This document shows, piece after piece, positions 55,440 to 64,000 of a DNA stretch of 64,000 bases. The translations under genes were made by a program, and so were the position numbers. Position 1 is the stretch's first letter; every line of letters begins with the position of its first letter. The DNA is from a candidate division WOR-3 bacterium (lineage in GTDB: Bacteria; Hydrothermota; Hydrothermia; UBA1063): contig JBDRYS010000001.1 of NCBI GenBank assembly GCA_039803545.1, forward strand, positions 65,866 to 129,865, in the 5' to 3' direction. The notes below the pieces were generated by a model. It did not search any database. It saw only the letters and a program-made list of their open reading frames with translations, and had not been told where the DNA came from.

Positions 55440-56678
55440 ATGAAAAGGTTTCTCTTAAGTTTAATCCTTTTAGGTGGTGTAGCCTTTGCGCAGCAACAGC
55501 AGGAACAACCTGTTGACTCTGCCAAGATATGGCTTTCCATTGGTAGAGACTACTTAAATAAAAACATGTTTGAAGATGCCATAAGGAACTTCAAGAGATC
55601 TTTGCGTTGTAATCCCAATTTTATCCCTGCTTATCTGGAGCTGGCAAAAGCTTACATTGGAGTGGGAACCTCTTACATTTCGAGAGGCGTCAGTGACACT
55701 GGATATATGTACATTGATTCAGCAGAGGTGATTTACAAGAAGATACAAACAATTGATTCCACTGATTCCAGGGGATTACAGGGACTTGGCTTTATTTATA
55801 GTGTAATCAAAAAAGATTACAACAAAGCCATCGAATACTACAAGGCTGCCCTGGCAATTCAGCCTGATAATGTAGACGCCTTATATGGGCTTGCTAAGGT
55901 GTATCAAAACATAGGTGAAAAGTTGACGGCTGACAGTGTTTACAAGGCTGCGATAAGTAAAAATCCCAACAGTGTTGGTATTAACTACTCTTACGGATTG
56001 TTCTTGGTTGAATTAGGGAGATACGATGAAGCAATTCCCTATCTTGAGAAGGCCTATCAGTTGGGAATAGAAGACAAAGACAAGGAAAAAGAAGTCCTTC
56101 TTGCATTGGTCAAATCAGGTATTGAGGGTGGAAAAAATAAAAAAGAGTTATATCAGAAAGTGCTGCCTTATGCTGATATTCTGATTCAAGGGGACTCTAC
56201 AAATTACGTCTATTACATTAATAGAGGGGATCTCTATGCCGGAATGGGGAAAACCTCTCTTGCGCTTAAGGATTATGATACCGCTATTTCTCTTTCTAAT
56301 AACAACCCGGTGGCTATTTTGAAAAAGGCCATGTATCTTACCTATGATTTGAAACGTTATAATGACGCTATACCTGTGATCCAAAAGCTCCTTGCACAAC
56401 CCGATTTGAGTGATTACTACAAAGCTTTAGGATACTTCTTGCTTGGTGATGCCTACTTTGGCGTTGCCAATGCGACGTATCAGAGTGCAAAAGCTAAGAA
56501 TAGCAGACCTGGCGCAGGTGATGCAGTAAGGTACTATGAGATGGCGAAGGACGCTTATAGTAATGCTTTGAAATATGCCGATCCTTCTCTGAGGGATCAA
56601 ATATCAAAGAGGTTAGATTTGGCAGAGAACAATAGGTCCAAGGCCTTTGGAGTGTGGAAAGGAATTGAGCCGTGGTGA
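55440..56678 (+). CDS. Exported TPR-repeat protein
   Basis: The 412-residue protein has a cleavable signal peptide (KRFLLSLILLGGVAFAQQ) and at least six TPR units, such as NMFEDAIRNFKRSLRCNPN, YNKAIEYYKAALAIQPDN and RYDEAIPYLEKAYQLG. It should act as a periplasmic or envelope scaffold; no enzyme domain is seen. ATG 55440 with GGAGGTGG is clearly the start. The HNH gene begins within its last codons. Confidence 0.88.
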   Translation: MKRFLLSLILLGGVAFAQQQQEQPVDSAKIWLSIGRDYLNKNMFEDAIRNFKRSLRCNPNFIPAYLELAKAYIGVGTSYISRGVSDTGYMYIDSAEVIYKKIQTIDSTDSRGLQGLGFIYSVIKKDYNKAIEYYKAALAIQPDNVDALYGLAKVYQNIGEKLTADSVYKAAISKNPNSVGINYSYGLFLVELGRYDEAIPYLEKAYQLGIEDKDKEKEVLLALVKSGIEGGKNKKELYQKVLPYADILIQGDSTNYVYYINRGDLYAGMGKTSLALKDYDTAISLSNNNPVAILKKAMYLTYDLKRYNDAIPVIQKLLAQPDLSDYYKALGYFLLGDAYFGVANATYQSAKAKNSRPGAGDAVRYYEMAKDAYSNALKYADPSLRDQISKRLDLAENNRSKAFGVWKGIEPW

Positions 56679-57171
56679 AGTTTTATTGTTAAACTACGAT
56701 TATACACCTTTAAATGTTCTTAATTTAAGAAAAGCGGTCAGGTTAGTAATTTTAAAAAAGGCGGAGCCGATATACTATAAAGACGGTCTTTACTGGCGTT
56801 CTGAGAGTTTAACCCTGAGATTGCCAAGTGTGATAAGGTTACGGTATCATATTCCTTTGAAATATCGAGAAGTTCCACTAAATAAGAAAAACATTTTGCG
56901 AAGGGATAATTACACCTGCCAGTATTGTGGAACCACTGAAGGCCCCATGACCGTTGATCATGTCATACCGAAGAGGCTTGGCGGGGGTGATACCTGGGAT
57001 AATCTAGTTTGTGCCTGTTTCCGATGCAATAATAGAAAGGGAGACAGTACCCCTGAAGAGGTTGGAATGAAGCTCTTAAGGCCACCTAAAAAGCCAACTT
57101 ATTTGACCCTTTTGTTTTCCTCAATAAAGGTACCAGACAGCAGATGGAAAGAATTTCTTTTTGAGTTGTGA
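56665..57171 (+). CDS. HNH endonuclease family protein
   Basis: A protein of about 168 residues. The N-terminal VLLLNYDYTPLNVLNLRKAV and the HNH core match the common bacterial HNH (McrA-like) family: NYTCQYCG, MTVDHVIPKRLGGGDTWDNLVCACFRCNNRKGD, with two CxxC pairs and the DH and N residues. Such proteins are metal-dependent nucleases; the physiological target is mostly unknown. The start is uncertain: TTG 56665 after GGAAAGGA fits best, with TTG 56647 as an alternative. It overlaps the TPR gene and, by 4 bp, the next gene. Confidence 0.88.
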   Translation: MSRGEVLLLNYDYTPLNVLNLRKAVRLVILKKAEPIYYKDGLYWRSESLTLRLPSVIRLRYHIPLKYREVPLNKKNILRRDNYTCQYCGTTEGPMTVDHVIPKRLGGGDTWDNLVCACFRCNNRKGDSTPEEVGMKLLRPPKKPTYLTLLFSSIKVPDSRWKEFLFEL

Positions 57172-58349
57172 ACTTTCTTCTTTCAGTTTTTTTGGCTTTA
57201 AACTGTATTTCTATTCATTCAAAAATTGTTTCACAGAATTTTGTAGATTCAATCAAGAAGAATCTTCCCGACACGCTCTCTGACTCGGCCATTGTGCCGA
57301 TCGTGGTCAAGAAGCTGATTGACTACCTTGAGGGTGTGGGTGTTATCGATCCACAAATTGAGGTATGGAGGGAGGAAAAGGGTATCTCTTTTTTTGTAAA
57401 AAACGAAAAAGTGAAACCCATTTCCCGAGTTTATTTCGATCTAAAGGGAGAAAGGAAAAGTTTCAGTTATCTAAATACCTTCCTGAAAAACGGTTTTTTC
57501 TTAAGAGAGCATTTTTCGAGGACATCGAGATTTTTTGATAGGCTGGAAATCTTTGAAGTAAGAAACTACTATTTTTTACGAAGTGATGGAGAATACAGTT
57601 TAATTCTGGGAATTAGTAACTCATCCCCGCCGCCACTGTTTGTCGGGGGGATGGAGAATGGCAGGTTGTGGTTTAAAAGCGCAATTAATTGCTCCAATCT
57701 CTATTATTTCCCTTTTCGCTTTGTAGTGGATTTTTTATTTTTGGGAAGCGGTATTCAAAGTTTGAGAGGAAAAGCTGTTTTTCCTGTTGATATAACGCAT
57801 AGTTTATACTTGTCGACAGAGATATGGAGCGATTCCTTTGATCTTAATTATGGGTTAGCTTTTGGAAAGATTATTGACGTAGGAAGGGCACAATTTTTTA
57901 TCCGTGCTGGGCAAAGGGGGAAGGTCAATTACGGTGTTAGCACCTCAGCGGAGTTTTCTGAATTTGATATGGTATTGAGGGTGGAGAAGGCAAGCTATTT
58001 AAAGCACCTTATATTTGTAGAATATGAGACGAAAAGGAGTGTGGGTCCCGGCCTTGTTTTCTTAAAAACCAATTTAGAAGGCAACTACCCTATTGAAGGT
58101 GGAGGCTCATTACTGTCTAATGGGGTACCTTACTTTAAAGTATTTCTAAAGATAAATAACTTAAGTGTTTATAAAACCTTTTTTGCGGTTAACTATTATG
58201 GCATCAACTTTAGGTTGCCCACTAAAAGTGGGGTTTTACACCTCGGTCTCTCGTACCCCTCCTCGGGTAAATCTTTCAGGGATTTAGAATTTAATTTTGG
58301 ACTTTCGAAAAAATCAATTTTGTTTGACTATCTTTCAACATTTTATTAA
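57168..58349 (+). CDS. Exported protein, possible outer-membrane barrel
   Basis: I do not recognise a family. The 393-residue protein has a signal-like start (NFLLSVFLALNCISIHS), a POTRA-like N-terminal part (VIDPQIEVWREEKGISFFVK), and then beta-strand-rich sequence with alternating aromatics (YFPFRFVVDFLFLG, LYLSTEIWSDSFDLNYGLAFG) ending in LFDYLSTFY. An Omp85-like or small porin barrel is plausible, but this is inference from composition. Its start overlaps the HNH stop by 4 bp. Confidence 0.65.
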   Translation: MNFLLSVFLALNCISIHSKIVSQNFVDSIKKNLPDTLSDSAIVPIVVKKLIDYLEGVGVIDPQIEVWREEKGISFFVKNEKVKPISRVYFDLKGERKSFSYLNTFLKNGFFLREHFSRTSRFFDRLEIFEVRNYYFLRSDGEYSLILGISNSSPPPLFVGGMENGRLWFKSAINCSNLYYFPFRFVVDFLFLGSGIQSLRGKAVFPVDITHSLYLSTEIWSDSFDLNYGLAFGKIIDVGRAQFFIRAGQRGKVNYGVSTSAEFSEFDMVLRVEKASYLKHLIFVEYETKRSVGPGLVFLKTNLEGNYPIEGGGSLLSNGVPYFKVFLKINNLSVYKTFFAVNYYGINFRLPTKSGVLHLGLSYPSSGKSFRDLEFNFGLSKKSILFDYLSTFY

Positions 58350-58382
58350 AATTATCAAACTTCAAAATTAAAAGGGGGTTGC

Positions 58383-60533
58383 ATGAATTATTTCTATTTA
58401 TACTGGTTTGCTCCAATTGGTTCTATCTTTGCACTCTTATTTGCATTATACCTTACCAAATCTGTATTGTCAGAGGATGAAGGAACAGACAGGATGAGGG
58501 AAATAGCAACAGCTGTGAGGGAAGGTGCTACTGCCTACCTTAAACGGCAGTACTCCGTTGTAGCCATTTTCTTTGCAGTAACCTTCTTAATCCTTCTCGC
58601 CCTTGCACTAAGAGGATTACAACCCATTTTTGTACCTTTTGCCTTTCTCACGGGTGGCTTCTTCTCAGGACTTTCAGGTTTCATTGGCATGAGTATTGCT
58701 ACGAGGGCCAGCTCTCGAACTGCTAATGCTGCTACGAGAAGTTTGAATGATGCCCTTAGGGTCGCTTTTAAAGCCGGCGCTGTAATGGGGATGGTAGTAG
58801 TAGGCTTAGCCCTTCTGGACATAAGCATTTGGTTTGCTTTTCTTAAATGGTTTTATGGCAGTGTTAAGGGTTTAAGTGGAAACGAACTCATTGATGCAAT
58901 TACCTTTACAATGTTAAGCTTTGGAATGGGTGCATCATCTCAGGCCCTTTTTGCTCGTGTGGGAGGCGGAATCTTCACAAAGGCGGCAGATGTGGGTGCT
59001 GACCTTGTCGGTAAAGTTGAGGCTGGTATACCCGAAGATGACCCCAGAAATCCTGCCGTTATTGCAGACAATGTAGGTGATAACGTTGGTGATGTTGCAG
59101 GTATGGGTGCCGACCTTTATGAATCTTATGCGGGCTCCATTATTGCCACCATGTCCCTTGCTGCTGCCGCAAAGCTCGGTATGAGGGGTGTGGCTCTCCC
59201 CATGGTAATTGCAGGCGTCGGAGTGATTTCATCTATTATTGGAACATTCCTCGTTAAGACGAAAGAGGATGCTACACAGAAAGCGCTACTCACGGCTTTG
59301 AGAAGGGGTGTATGGAGCTCTGCAGTCCTTGTTGTGATTATAAGTTTTATAGCGTGTAAATTCATTCTTCCATCGGAGGATTTTGGAATTTTCTGGGCGA
59401 TTATTGCGGGCCTTGCAGCCGGTGTGATTATCGGTTATTTTACAGAGTATTTCACATCAGATAATTACAAACCAACGGTGAATGTTGCTAAGGCATCCCT
59501 AACTGGTCATGCGACCGTAATAATAGAAGGCATCGCGAATGGTATGTATTCAACTTTTATTCCCGTTATAACGGTGGTTGCAGCGATTCTTATCAGCTAT
59601 TTTGTATCCGGTGGACTTCATGATCCTAATCTTGGCCTTTATGGGATAGGTCTTTCTGCAGTTGGAATGCTCTCAACTCTTGGTATTACTCTCGCTACGG
59701 ATGCCTACGGGCCAGTTGCCGACAATGCGGGCGGCAATGCGGAAATGTCTCATCTCCCTGAGGAAGTTAGAAAAAGAACTGATGCCCTTGATGCCCTTGG
59801 AAATACAACGGCTGCCACCGGAAAGGGTTTTGCAATAGGTTCTGCTGCGTTAACTGCTCTTGCCTTAATAGCAGCTTATAGAAACGACATATTAACCTGG
59901 ACCAGTAGGTTAAATGTTTCCAATGTAGGGGCTTTCCTTAAGTTAATAGAGCCTACTTTAACGGAGCCTGTAGTTATAGGTGGACTTTTCATAGGAGCGT
60001 TGATGCCCTTCTTATTCTCCTCGTTGACTCTGAAGGCCGTTGGAAGGGCTGCACAAAGTATCGTCGCTGAGGTGAGAAGGCAATTTAAAGAAATTCCTGG
60101 ACTTCTTGAAGGGAAGGCAAGACCTGATTACGGGAGAGCAGTTTATCTGGTAACCAAGGCAGCCCAGAGAGAAATGATTGCCCCTGCTTTACTCGCTATT
60201 GTTGTGCCGATAGTCGTTGGTATTTTAATGGGGCCTGGTGGTGTCGTGGGACTGTTGGCTGGTGCCCTTGCTTCGGGTTTCGTTCTTGCCCTCTTTATGG
60301 CAAATTCTGGTGCCTCCTGGGATAATGCAAAAAAATATATTGAAAAGGGTAACTTTGGTGGTAAAGGTAGTGATGCCCACAAGGCTGGTGTGACGGGAGA
60401 CACTGTGGGAGATCCCTTTAAAGATACTGCCGGTCCTTCTTTGAATATTTTGATAAAGCTTATGTCAATGGTTTCAATTGTATTTGCAGGGTTTGTTGTT
60501 AAATACTCTTTAATAAGGTTTTTGATAAAATGA
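58383..60533 (+). CDS. hppA: Membrane-bound proton/sodium-translocating pyrophosphatase
   Basis: HppA hydrolyses PPi and pumps H+ or Na+, saving energy otherwise lost as heat. The 716-residue protein has about 16 membrane segments and the PPi-binding motifs [25 protein letters not shown]-type (about 200-225), [20 protein letters not shown] and the C-terminal [17 protein letters not shown]. The residue that marks potassium dependence is alanine here ([10 protein letters not shown]), pointing to the K+-stimulated clade. Whether H+ or Na+ is pumped needs finer comparison. GGGGG lies 4 bases before the ATG. prs starts in its stop (ATGA). Confidence 0.97.
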   Translation: MNYFYLYWFAPIGSIFALLFALYLTKSVLSEDEGTDRMREIATAVREGATAYLKRQYSVVAIFFAVTFLILLALALRGLQPIFVPFAFLTGGFFSGLSGFIGMSIATRASSRTANAATRSLNDALRVAFKAGAVMGMVVVGLALLDISIWFAFLKWFYGSVKGLSGNELIDAITFTMLSFGMGASSQALFARVGGGIFTKAADVGADLVGKVEAGIPEDDPRNPAVIADNVGDNVGDVAGMGADLYESYAGSIIATMSLAAAAKLGMRGVALPMVIAGVGVISSIIGTFLVKTKEDATQKALLTALRRGVWSSAVLVVIISFIACKFILPSEDFGIFWAIIAGLAAGVIIGYFTEYFTSDNYKPTVNVAKASLTGHATVIIEGIANGMYSTFIPVITVVAAILISYFVSGGLHDPNLGLYGIGLSAVGMLSTLGITLATDAYGPVADNAGGNAEMSHLPEEVRKRTDALDALGNTTAATGKGFAIGSAALTALALIAAYRNDILTWTSRLNVSNVGAFLKLIEPTLTEPVVIGGLFIGALMPFLFSSLTLKAVGRAAQSIVAEVRRQFKEIPGLLEGKARPDYGRAVYLVTKAAQREMIAPALLAIVVPIVVGILMGPGGVVGLLAGALASGFVLALFMANSGASWDNAKKYIEKGNFGGKGSDAHKAGVTGDTVGDPFKDTAGPSLNILIKLMSMVSIVFAGFVVKYSLIRFLIK

Positions 60534-61474
60534 CAAATCCAGGTGAGATAAAGCTTATTAGCGGCAGTAATTCAAGAAAGTTGATGGAAGCAATTGCTGA
60601 TTACTTGAAAATTGAGCCATGTGCCTATGAAGTGACCAGATTTAAAGATGGCGAAATCCGGGTTCAAATAAAGGAAAGTGTAAGAGGGCACGATGTCTTT
60701 ATAATTCAGTCAACGGAGCCCCCTGCCGATAATTTACTGGAACTTTTGCTTTTGGTTGATGCTGCAAAAAGGGCTTCCGCAAAGCGGATTACAGCGGTTA
60801 TCCCGTACTTTGGTTATGCAAGGCAGGATAGGAAGGATCAGCCAAGGGTTCCCATTTCTGCTAAGCTTGTGGCCAATTTGATCCAGGTCGCAGGAACTTC
60901 GAGGGTCTTGACCTTAGACCTCCACGCCGATCAGATTCAAGGGTTTTTTGACATCCCTGTAGATAACTTATATGCTACCCCCGTTTTTAAAGAGTATTTC
61001 AAGAATCTTGATCCTTCTATGGATATAGTAGTTGCTCCAGATGTAGGTGCTACAAAGAGGGCAAGGGCAGTGGCTCGTCGGCTTGGCGATGTCCCAATTG
61101 CGCTAATAGATAAAAGAAGGCCTGAACCTAATAAAGCTGAAGTAATGAATATTGTGGGTGACGTAAAAGGAAAGAGGTGTCTTATCGTAGATGATATTAT
61201 TGATACGGGAAATACGCTGGTGGAGGCTGCGAGGGCTTTGTTAAGTAGCGGAGCTTCTGAGGTGAAGGCGGTTGCAACCCATGCACTCTTCTCTGATAAT
61301 TGTGTAGAAAAATTGGAAAATTCAGATCTTTCAGAAGTAGTAGTCACAGATTCCATTCCAAGGGCTTACCATGTTAAGAGCAACAAAATAAAGATACTAT
61401 CTGTTGCACCTTTGATAGGTGATGCAATTAGGAGAATACATGAGGAGCAGTCAGTAAGCTCTTTATTTATATAA
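60530..61474 (+). CDS. prs: Ribose-phosphate pyrophosphokinase
   Basis: Prs makes PRPP from ribose 5-phosphate and ATP, feeding the purine operon a few kilobases upstream. The 314-residue protein has [17 protein letters not shown], the ATP-site [40 protein letters not shown] and the PRPP loop [14 protein letters not shown]. All are canonical. The ATGA overlap with hppA suggests coupled translation. Confidence 0.97.
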   Translation: MTNPGEIKLISGSNSRKLMEAIADYLKIEPCAYEVTRFKDGEIRVQIKESVRGHDVFIIQSTEPPADNLLELLLLVDAAKRASAKRITAVIPYFGYARQDRKDQPRVPISAKLVANLIQVAGTSRVLTLDLHADQIQGFFDIPVDNLYATPVFKEYFKNLDPSMDIVVAPDVGATKRARAVARRLGDVPIALIDKRRPEPNKAEVMNIVGDVKGKRCLIVDDIIDTGNTLVEAARALLSSGASEVKAVATHALFSDNCVEKLENSDLSEVVVTDSIPRAYHVKSNKIKILSVAPLIGDAIRRIHEEQSVSSLFI

Positions 61475-61491
61475 ATTACAAGGAGGATTCT

Positions 61492-62115
61492 ATGGAACTG
61501 GAAGTAAAGATTAGGGAAAAAACGGGAAAAGAGGTTTCAAAAAAACTTAGAAAAAATGGCTGGATTCCTGCTGTAGTATATGGTGCCCACGAAGAGAATT
61601 TGCACATAAGTGTCCCGTTAAAGGAACTCCACGAACTTATAAAAGAGACCCATGGCGAAGCTAAGATTGTTAAGCTCAAAGCTGAAGACATCGAGAAAGA
61701 TGTTTTGTTGAAACACGTTGATAGGGATCCTGTTACCGGAGAGATAATCCACGCCGATTTCCAGGTCATTCATAAAGGTGAGGAAATACATGTTGATGTA
61801 CCTTTGGAAATACAGGGTACGGCAAAGGGTACTAAGGTGGGTGGAATTCTGGAAGTTTTGCATTGGCATATACCCGTCCGTGGTGAGATTAGCAAAATAC
61901 CACCCCAAATAACCATAGATGTTTCAGAACTCGATATTCATGATTCAATCCATGTGAAGGATCTGAAAATAGAAGGTGTTAAGATACTTCTCCATGCAGA
62001 TGAACCTATCGTTACGGTTATACCTCCAAAGAGGATGGAGGAGGTAAAGGCCGAAGCACCCGCTGAGGAAGCTGCAGGAACTGAAGGTGAAGAGGAGAAG
62101 AAAGAAGAAAAGTAA
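61492..62115 (+). CDS. rplY: 50S ribosomal protein L25 (CTC form)
   Basis: L25/Ctc binds 5S rRNA. The 207-residue protein has the N-terminal L25 domain (REKTGKEVSKKLRKNGWIPAVVYG) and the C-terminal TL5 domain (HIPVRGEISKIPPQITIDVSELDI, EPIVTVIPPKR). The tail is acidic and Ala/Glu-rich (from about residue 182), typical of long bacterial forms. AAGGAGG precedes the ATG. prs-rplY-pth is a widely conserved gene order. Confidence 0.96.
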   Translation: MELEVKIREKTGKEVSKKLRKNGWIPAVVYGAHEENLHISVPLKELHELIKETHGEAKIVKLKAEDIEKDVLLKHVDRDPVTGEIIHADFQVIHKGEEIHVDVPLEIQGTAKGTKVGGILEVLHWHIPVRGEISKIPPQITIDVSELDIHDSIHVKDLKIEGVKILLHADEPIVTVIPPKRMEEVKAEAPAEEAAGTEGEEEKKEEK

Positions 62116-62129
62116 GAAAAGCTTATTCT

Positions 62130-62711
62130 TTGATTGTGAGAATATTTTTAGTCGGAATTGGAAACCCAGGCCGAACATATAGGTTCACGAGACACAATAT
62201 AGGGCAATTGTTCGTTGATTTTGTCGCAGGAGCCCTTGATGTGAGTTTTCAGCCGGGTAAAGGTGAATATGTGTATGCAAAAAAAGGAGACCTTTTTCTA
62301 TTTAAAAGTTTAACTTATATGAATCTCTCGGGACTTGCCGTTAAGAGTATTGTTGATGATTTTGAGGTTGAGATCGCTCAAGAACTTTTTGTGTGTCATG
62401 ATGACCTCGATATGGAACCGTTCAATGTGAAGGTGAAGTATGACGGTGGTTCCGGTGGCCACAGGGGAATAGAATCTTGTATATATCATTTGGAGACTCT
62501 CGATTTTTACAGACTAAAATTTGGAATAGGTAAGCCTAAGGGTATTGATCCGAAAGATTACGTACTTTCTCAGCTGTCTGATGATGAATTGAATAAATTC
62601 AAGGATTCCTTTAAGATTGCTCTTGAAGGGATTCAGGTTATGCTGAACGAAGGGCGGGAGAAAGGTATTACCTTTATCAACACCTACGGTAGGAGAATGA
62701 ATGATGGATGA
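62130..62711 (+). CDS. pth: Peptidyl-tRNA hydrolase
   Basis: Pth recycles peptidyl-tRNA released from stalled ribosomes. The 193-residue protein has VGIGNPGRTYRFTRHNIGQLFVD with the catalytic His, TYMNLSGLAV, VCHDDLDM and GGSGGHRGIESC. The start is TTG 62130 or GTG 62136 (VRIFLVGIGNPG); neither has a clear Shine-Dalgarno site. It overlaps the next small gene by 11 bp. Confidence 0.95.
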   Translation: MIVRIFLVGIGNPGRTYRFTRHNIGQLFVDFVAGALDVSFQPGKGEYVYAKKGDLFLFKSLTYMNLSGLAVKSIVDDFEVEIAQELFVCHDDLDMEPFNVKVKYDGGSGGHRGIESCIYHLETLDFYRLKFGIGKPKGIDPKDYVLSQLSDDELNKFKDSFKIALEGIQVMLNEGREKGITFINTYGRRMNDG

Positions 62712-62913
62712 CCTCAATTTCAGGTTTTTTTACGATAAAGGCATGAAGCTTTACAAGGAAGGGAAACTTTTTGAAGCCCGTTCCTTTTTAAGGAGGGCCT
62801 ATCTAATATGGCCTTGGAATCAGAAGTTAGAAAAGGTGCTAAAAGAAATTGAGGATAAGTTGCTAAATGAAAGTAAAAGCCTGATTAAACCAGGGGAGGA
62901 GGATTATGCCTGA
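62701..62913 (+). CDS. Small TPR-like protein
   Basis: A 70-residue protein with one TPR-like helical pair (FRFFYDKGMKLYKEGKLFEA and RSFLRRAYLIWPWNQKLEKV) and a polar tail. It may start at ATG 62701 or 62704, with GGTAGGAG nearby. It overlaps pth and efp. The function is unknown; tight embedding in a conserved translation string makes it likely to be real. Confidence 0.7.
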   Translation: MMDDLNFRFFYDKGMKLYKEGKLFEARSFLRRAYLIWPWNQKLEKVLKEIEDKLLNESKSLIKPGEEDYA

Positions 62914-63454
62914 TTTGAGACCCGGAATGGCAATTAAGTATGAAGGAGAAATCTACCTTGTTATATCTTATCAGCATATTCATATGGGAAGGGGTGGGGC
63001 GACGATTAGAACACGCCTTAAAAACTTGAAAACTGGTCAAGTAAAAGAAGTAAGCCTTAGAGAATCTGATGAATATGAAGAGGTGACTCTCGAAAGGAAA
63101 CCGGCCCATCTTTCTTATGTAGAGGGCGATAATTATCATTTTCTCGAGGCAGAGACTTTTGAGGATATTACTTTTACCAGTGAACAATTGGGTGAAGCGG
63201 TTTACTATTTAAAGGAGGGAGAAGAGGTAACTGTTCTTTATGTGGATGGTGTCCCTATTAACATCGAGCTTCCCACCTTTGTAATTCTTGAGGTTGTTGA
63301 AACTGACCCAGGACTTAGAGGGGATACCGCATCAGGCGGTTCAAAGCCTGCTAAACTGGAGACCGGGCTTGTCGTTCAAGTTCCACTCTTTATTAAGATT
63401 GGTGACAAGGTAAAAGTGGATACAAGAACCGGGGAATACTTAGAGAGGGCATAA
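62906..63454 (+). CDS. efp: Elongation factor P
   Basis: EF-P rescues ribosomes stalled on polyproline stretches. The 182-residue, three-domain protein has [18 protein letters not shown], the [14 protein letters not shown]-type strand and the C-terminal [22 protein letters not shown] and [20 protein letters not shown]. The tip of domain I, where E. coli has a modifiable lysine (PGKGQ), reads HMGRGGA here, so an arginine replaces Lys34. GGGGAGGAGGATT precedes the ATG. accB follows 2 bases downstream. Confidence 0.96.
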   Translation: MPDLRPGMAIKYEGEIYLVISYQHIHMGRGGATIRTRLKNLKTGQVKEVSLRESDEYEEVTLERKPAHLSYVEGDNYHFLEAETFEDITFTSEQLGEAVYYLKEGEEVTVLYVDGVPINIELPTFVILEVVETDPGLRGDTASGGSKPAKLETGLVVQVPLFIKIGDKVKVDTRTGEYLERA

Positions 63455-63456
63455 AA

Positions 63457-63921
63457 ATGAACCTTGAGAAATTAAAGAAACTCCTGGATTTTATGGAAGA
63501 GCATAACCTCCAGGAGATGGAACTAAAAGGGCTTTTTTACCACATAAAGCTGAAGAAGGCGAGTGAGACAAGTTATATACCCGTTGAGTCAGTTAATAAA
63601 TCAGAAAAACAGGCGACTGTTTCTGTAGCATCTACTTCTAATCAGCCTTCAGAGACTAAGAAGGAGAGTGAAAACAATTATTATCAGATTCGTTCACCTA
63701 TGGTGGGGACCTTTTACAGAAGTCCTTCTCCCGGTGCTGAACCCTATGTAAAAGAGGGTGATATTGTGAAAAAGGGGCAGGTTGTATGCATTATTGAAGC
63801 AATGAAGGTGATGAATGAAATAGAATCCGACGTCACTGGACGAATTGTGAAGGTCCTTGTTGAGAATGGAAAGCCCGTTGAATACAATCAGCCACTCTTT
63901 CTCGTAGATACAAACCTTTGA
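63457..63921 (+). CDS. accB: Biotin carboxyl carrier protein of acetyl-CoA carboxylase
   Basis: BCCP carries the carboxybiotin between AccC and the carboxyltransferase. The 154-residue protein has an N-terminal [14 protein letters not shown] segment, a Ser/Thr/Gln-rich linker and the biotinyl domain [21 protein letters not shown] with the biotin lysine in [14 protein letters not shown]. Length is normal. It sits next to efp, as in many bacteria, but its usual partner accC is at 30.3 kb. Confidence 0.97.
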   Translation: MNLEKLKKLLDFMEEHNLQEMELKGLFYHIKLKKASETSYIPVESVNKSEKQATVSVASTSNQPSETKKESENNYYQIRSPMVGTFYRSPSPGAEPYVKEGDIVKKGQVVCIIEAMKVMNEIESDVTGRIVKVLVENGKPVEYNQPLFLVDTNL

Positions 63922-64000
63922 AAGTAGATATTGAGAGGTTTAAAGGCAACACCCCACTTAAGTTTTTAACATTTCTCGATGGTACCAAGTTTTACTTGGT
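63918..64000 (+). CDS. Start of an unidentified gene cut by the window edge
   Basis: An open frame from TTG 63918, overlapping the accB stop, runs to the end ([19 protein letters not shown]). It is too short to identify, has no clear Shine-Dalgarno site, and could be chance. Confidence 0.35.
   Translation, partial: MKVDIERFKGNTPLKFLTFLDGTKFYL

Overview
The window looks like chromosomal core DNA from a thermophilic, Gram-negative, uncultivated-type bacterium. My best guess is the WOR-3/Hydrothermae/Stahlbacteria neighbourhood; this is inferred from gene content, not from a search. Evidence for an outer membrane: an OmpH/Skp protein, MlaE/MlaF lipid transport, GmhA, a heptosyltransferase-like GT9, several predicted beta-barrels and a PorU-like C25 protease. 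Evidence for thermophily: a TtuA-type tRNA thiolase, a V-type ATPase subunit and a membrane pyrophosphatase. I see no insertion sequence, prophage, CRISPR array or rRNA operon. Genes are packed tightly, often with 4-30 bp overlaps.

Layout. 0.1-2.6 kb: V-ATPase subunit D, cold-shock protein, lgt, comF. 2.5-4.1 kb (minus): OmpH fusion and gmhA. 4.1-7.4 kb: a GGDEF-STAND-TPR regulator. 7.4-9.6 kb (minus): lipid-carrier sugar transferase and GT2. 9.6-14.7 kb: secA, OsmC, tRNA thiolase, a lipoprotein. 14.7-17.8 kb (minus): SpoIID-like protein and ligA. 17.8-19.2 kb: a strongly structured leader or ncRNA and rocD. 19.2-24.4 kb (minus): tatD, bactofilin, PorU-like protease, Trm112-like protein. 24.6-30.3 kb: a small membrane protein, tandem amidase, hisC, nusB, phosphoesterase, rimO. 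30.3-35.0 kb: accC, mlaE, mlaF, TPR-TlpA lipoprotein. 35.0-36.4 kb: DUF6485 protein and MscS. 36.4-41.9 kb: a five-gene envelope cluster with three glycogen/starch-binding-type modules. 42-45.6 kb: nth, GT9, small membrane protein, dapF, cysK, tRNA-Ser. 45.7-49.1 kb: zinc-ribbon protein, FAD dehydrogenase, DUF502, CorC. 49.1-53.7 kb: purSQLF. 53.7-58.3 kb: tRNA-Gly, sugar dehydrogenase/acyltransferase pair, TPR protein, HNH protein, possible barrel. 58.4-64 kb: hppA, prs, L25, pth, small gene, efp, accB and the start of one more gene.

Expression signals stand out. Sigma70-type promoters (TTGANN, 17 bp, TANNNT) are easy to see. At nine first-of-operon genes the -10 box ends only 6-9 bases before the ATG, which predicts leaderless or nearly leaderless mRNAs. 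Genes inside operons carry normal Shine-Dalgarno sites. Two clearly real genes (tatD and the SpoIID-like gene) have no ATG, GTG or TTG ahead of their conserved N-termini; each has a strong Shine-Dalgarno site followed by ATA or ATT codons.

The best candidates for something undescribed are: (1) the 36.4-41.9 kb envelope cluster of beta-barrels and lipoproteins with carbohydrate-binding modules, framed by a TTGACA promoter and a 13-bp hairpin; (2) the four-helix RNA-like element before rocD; (3) the mix of leaderless and AUA/AUU initiation.
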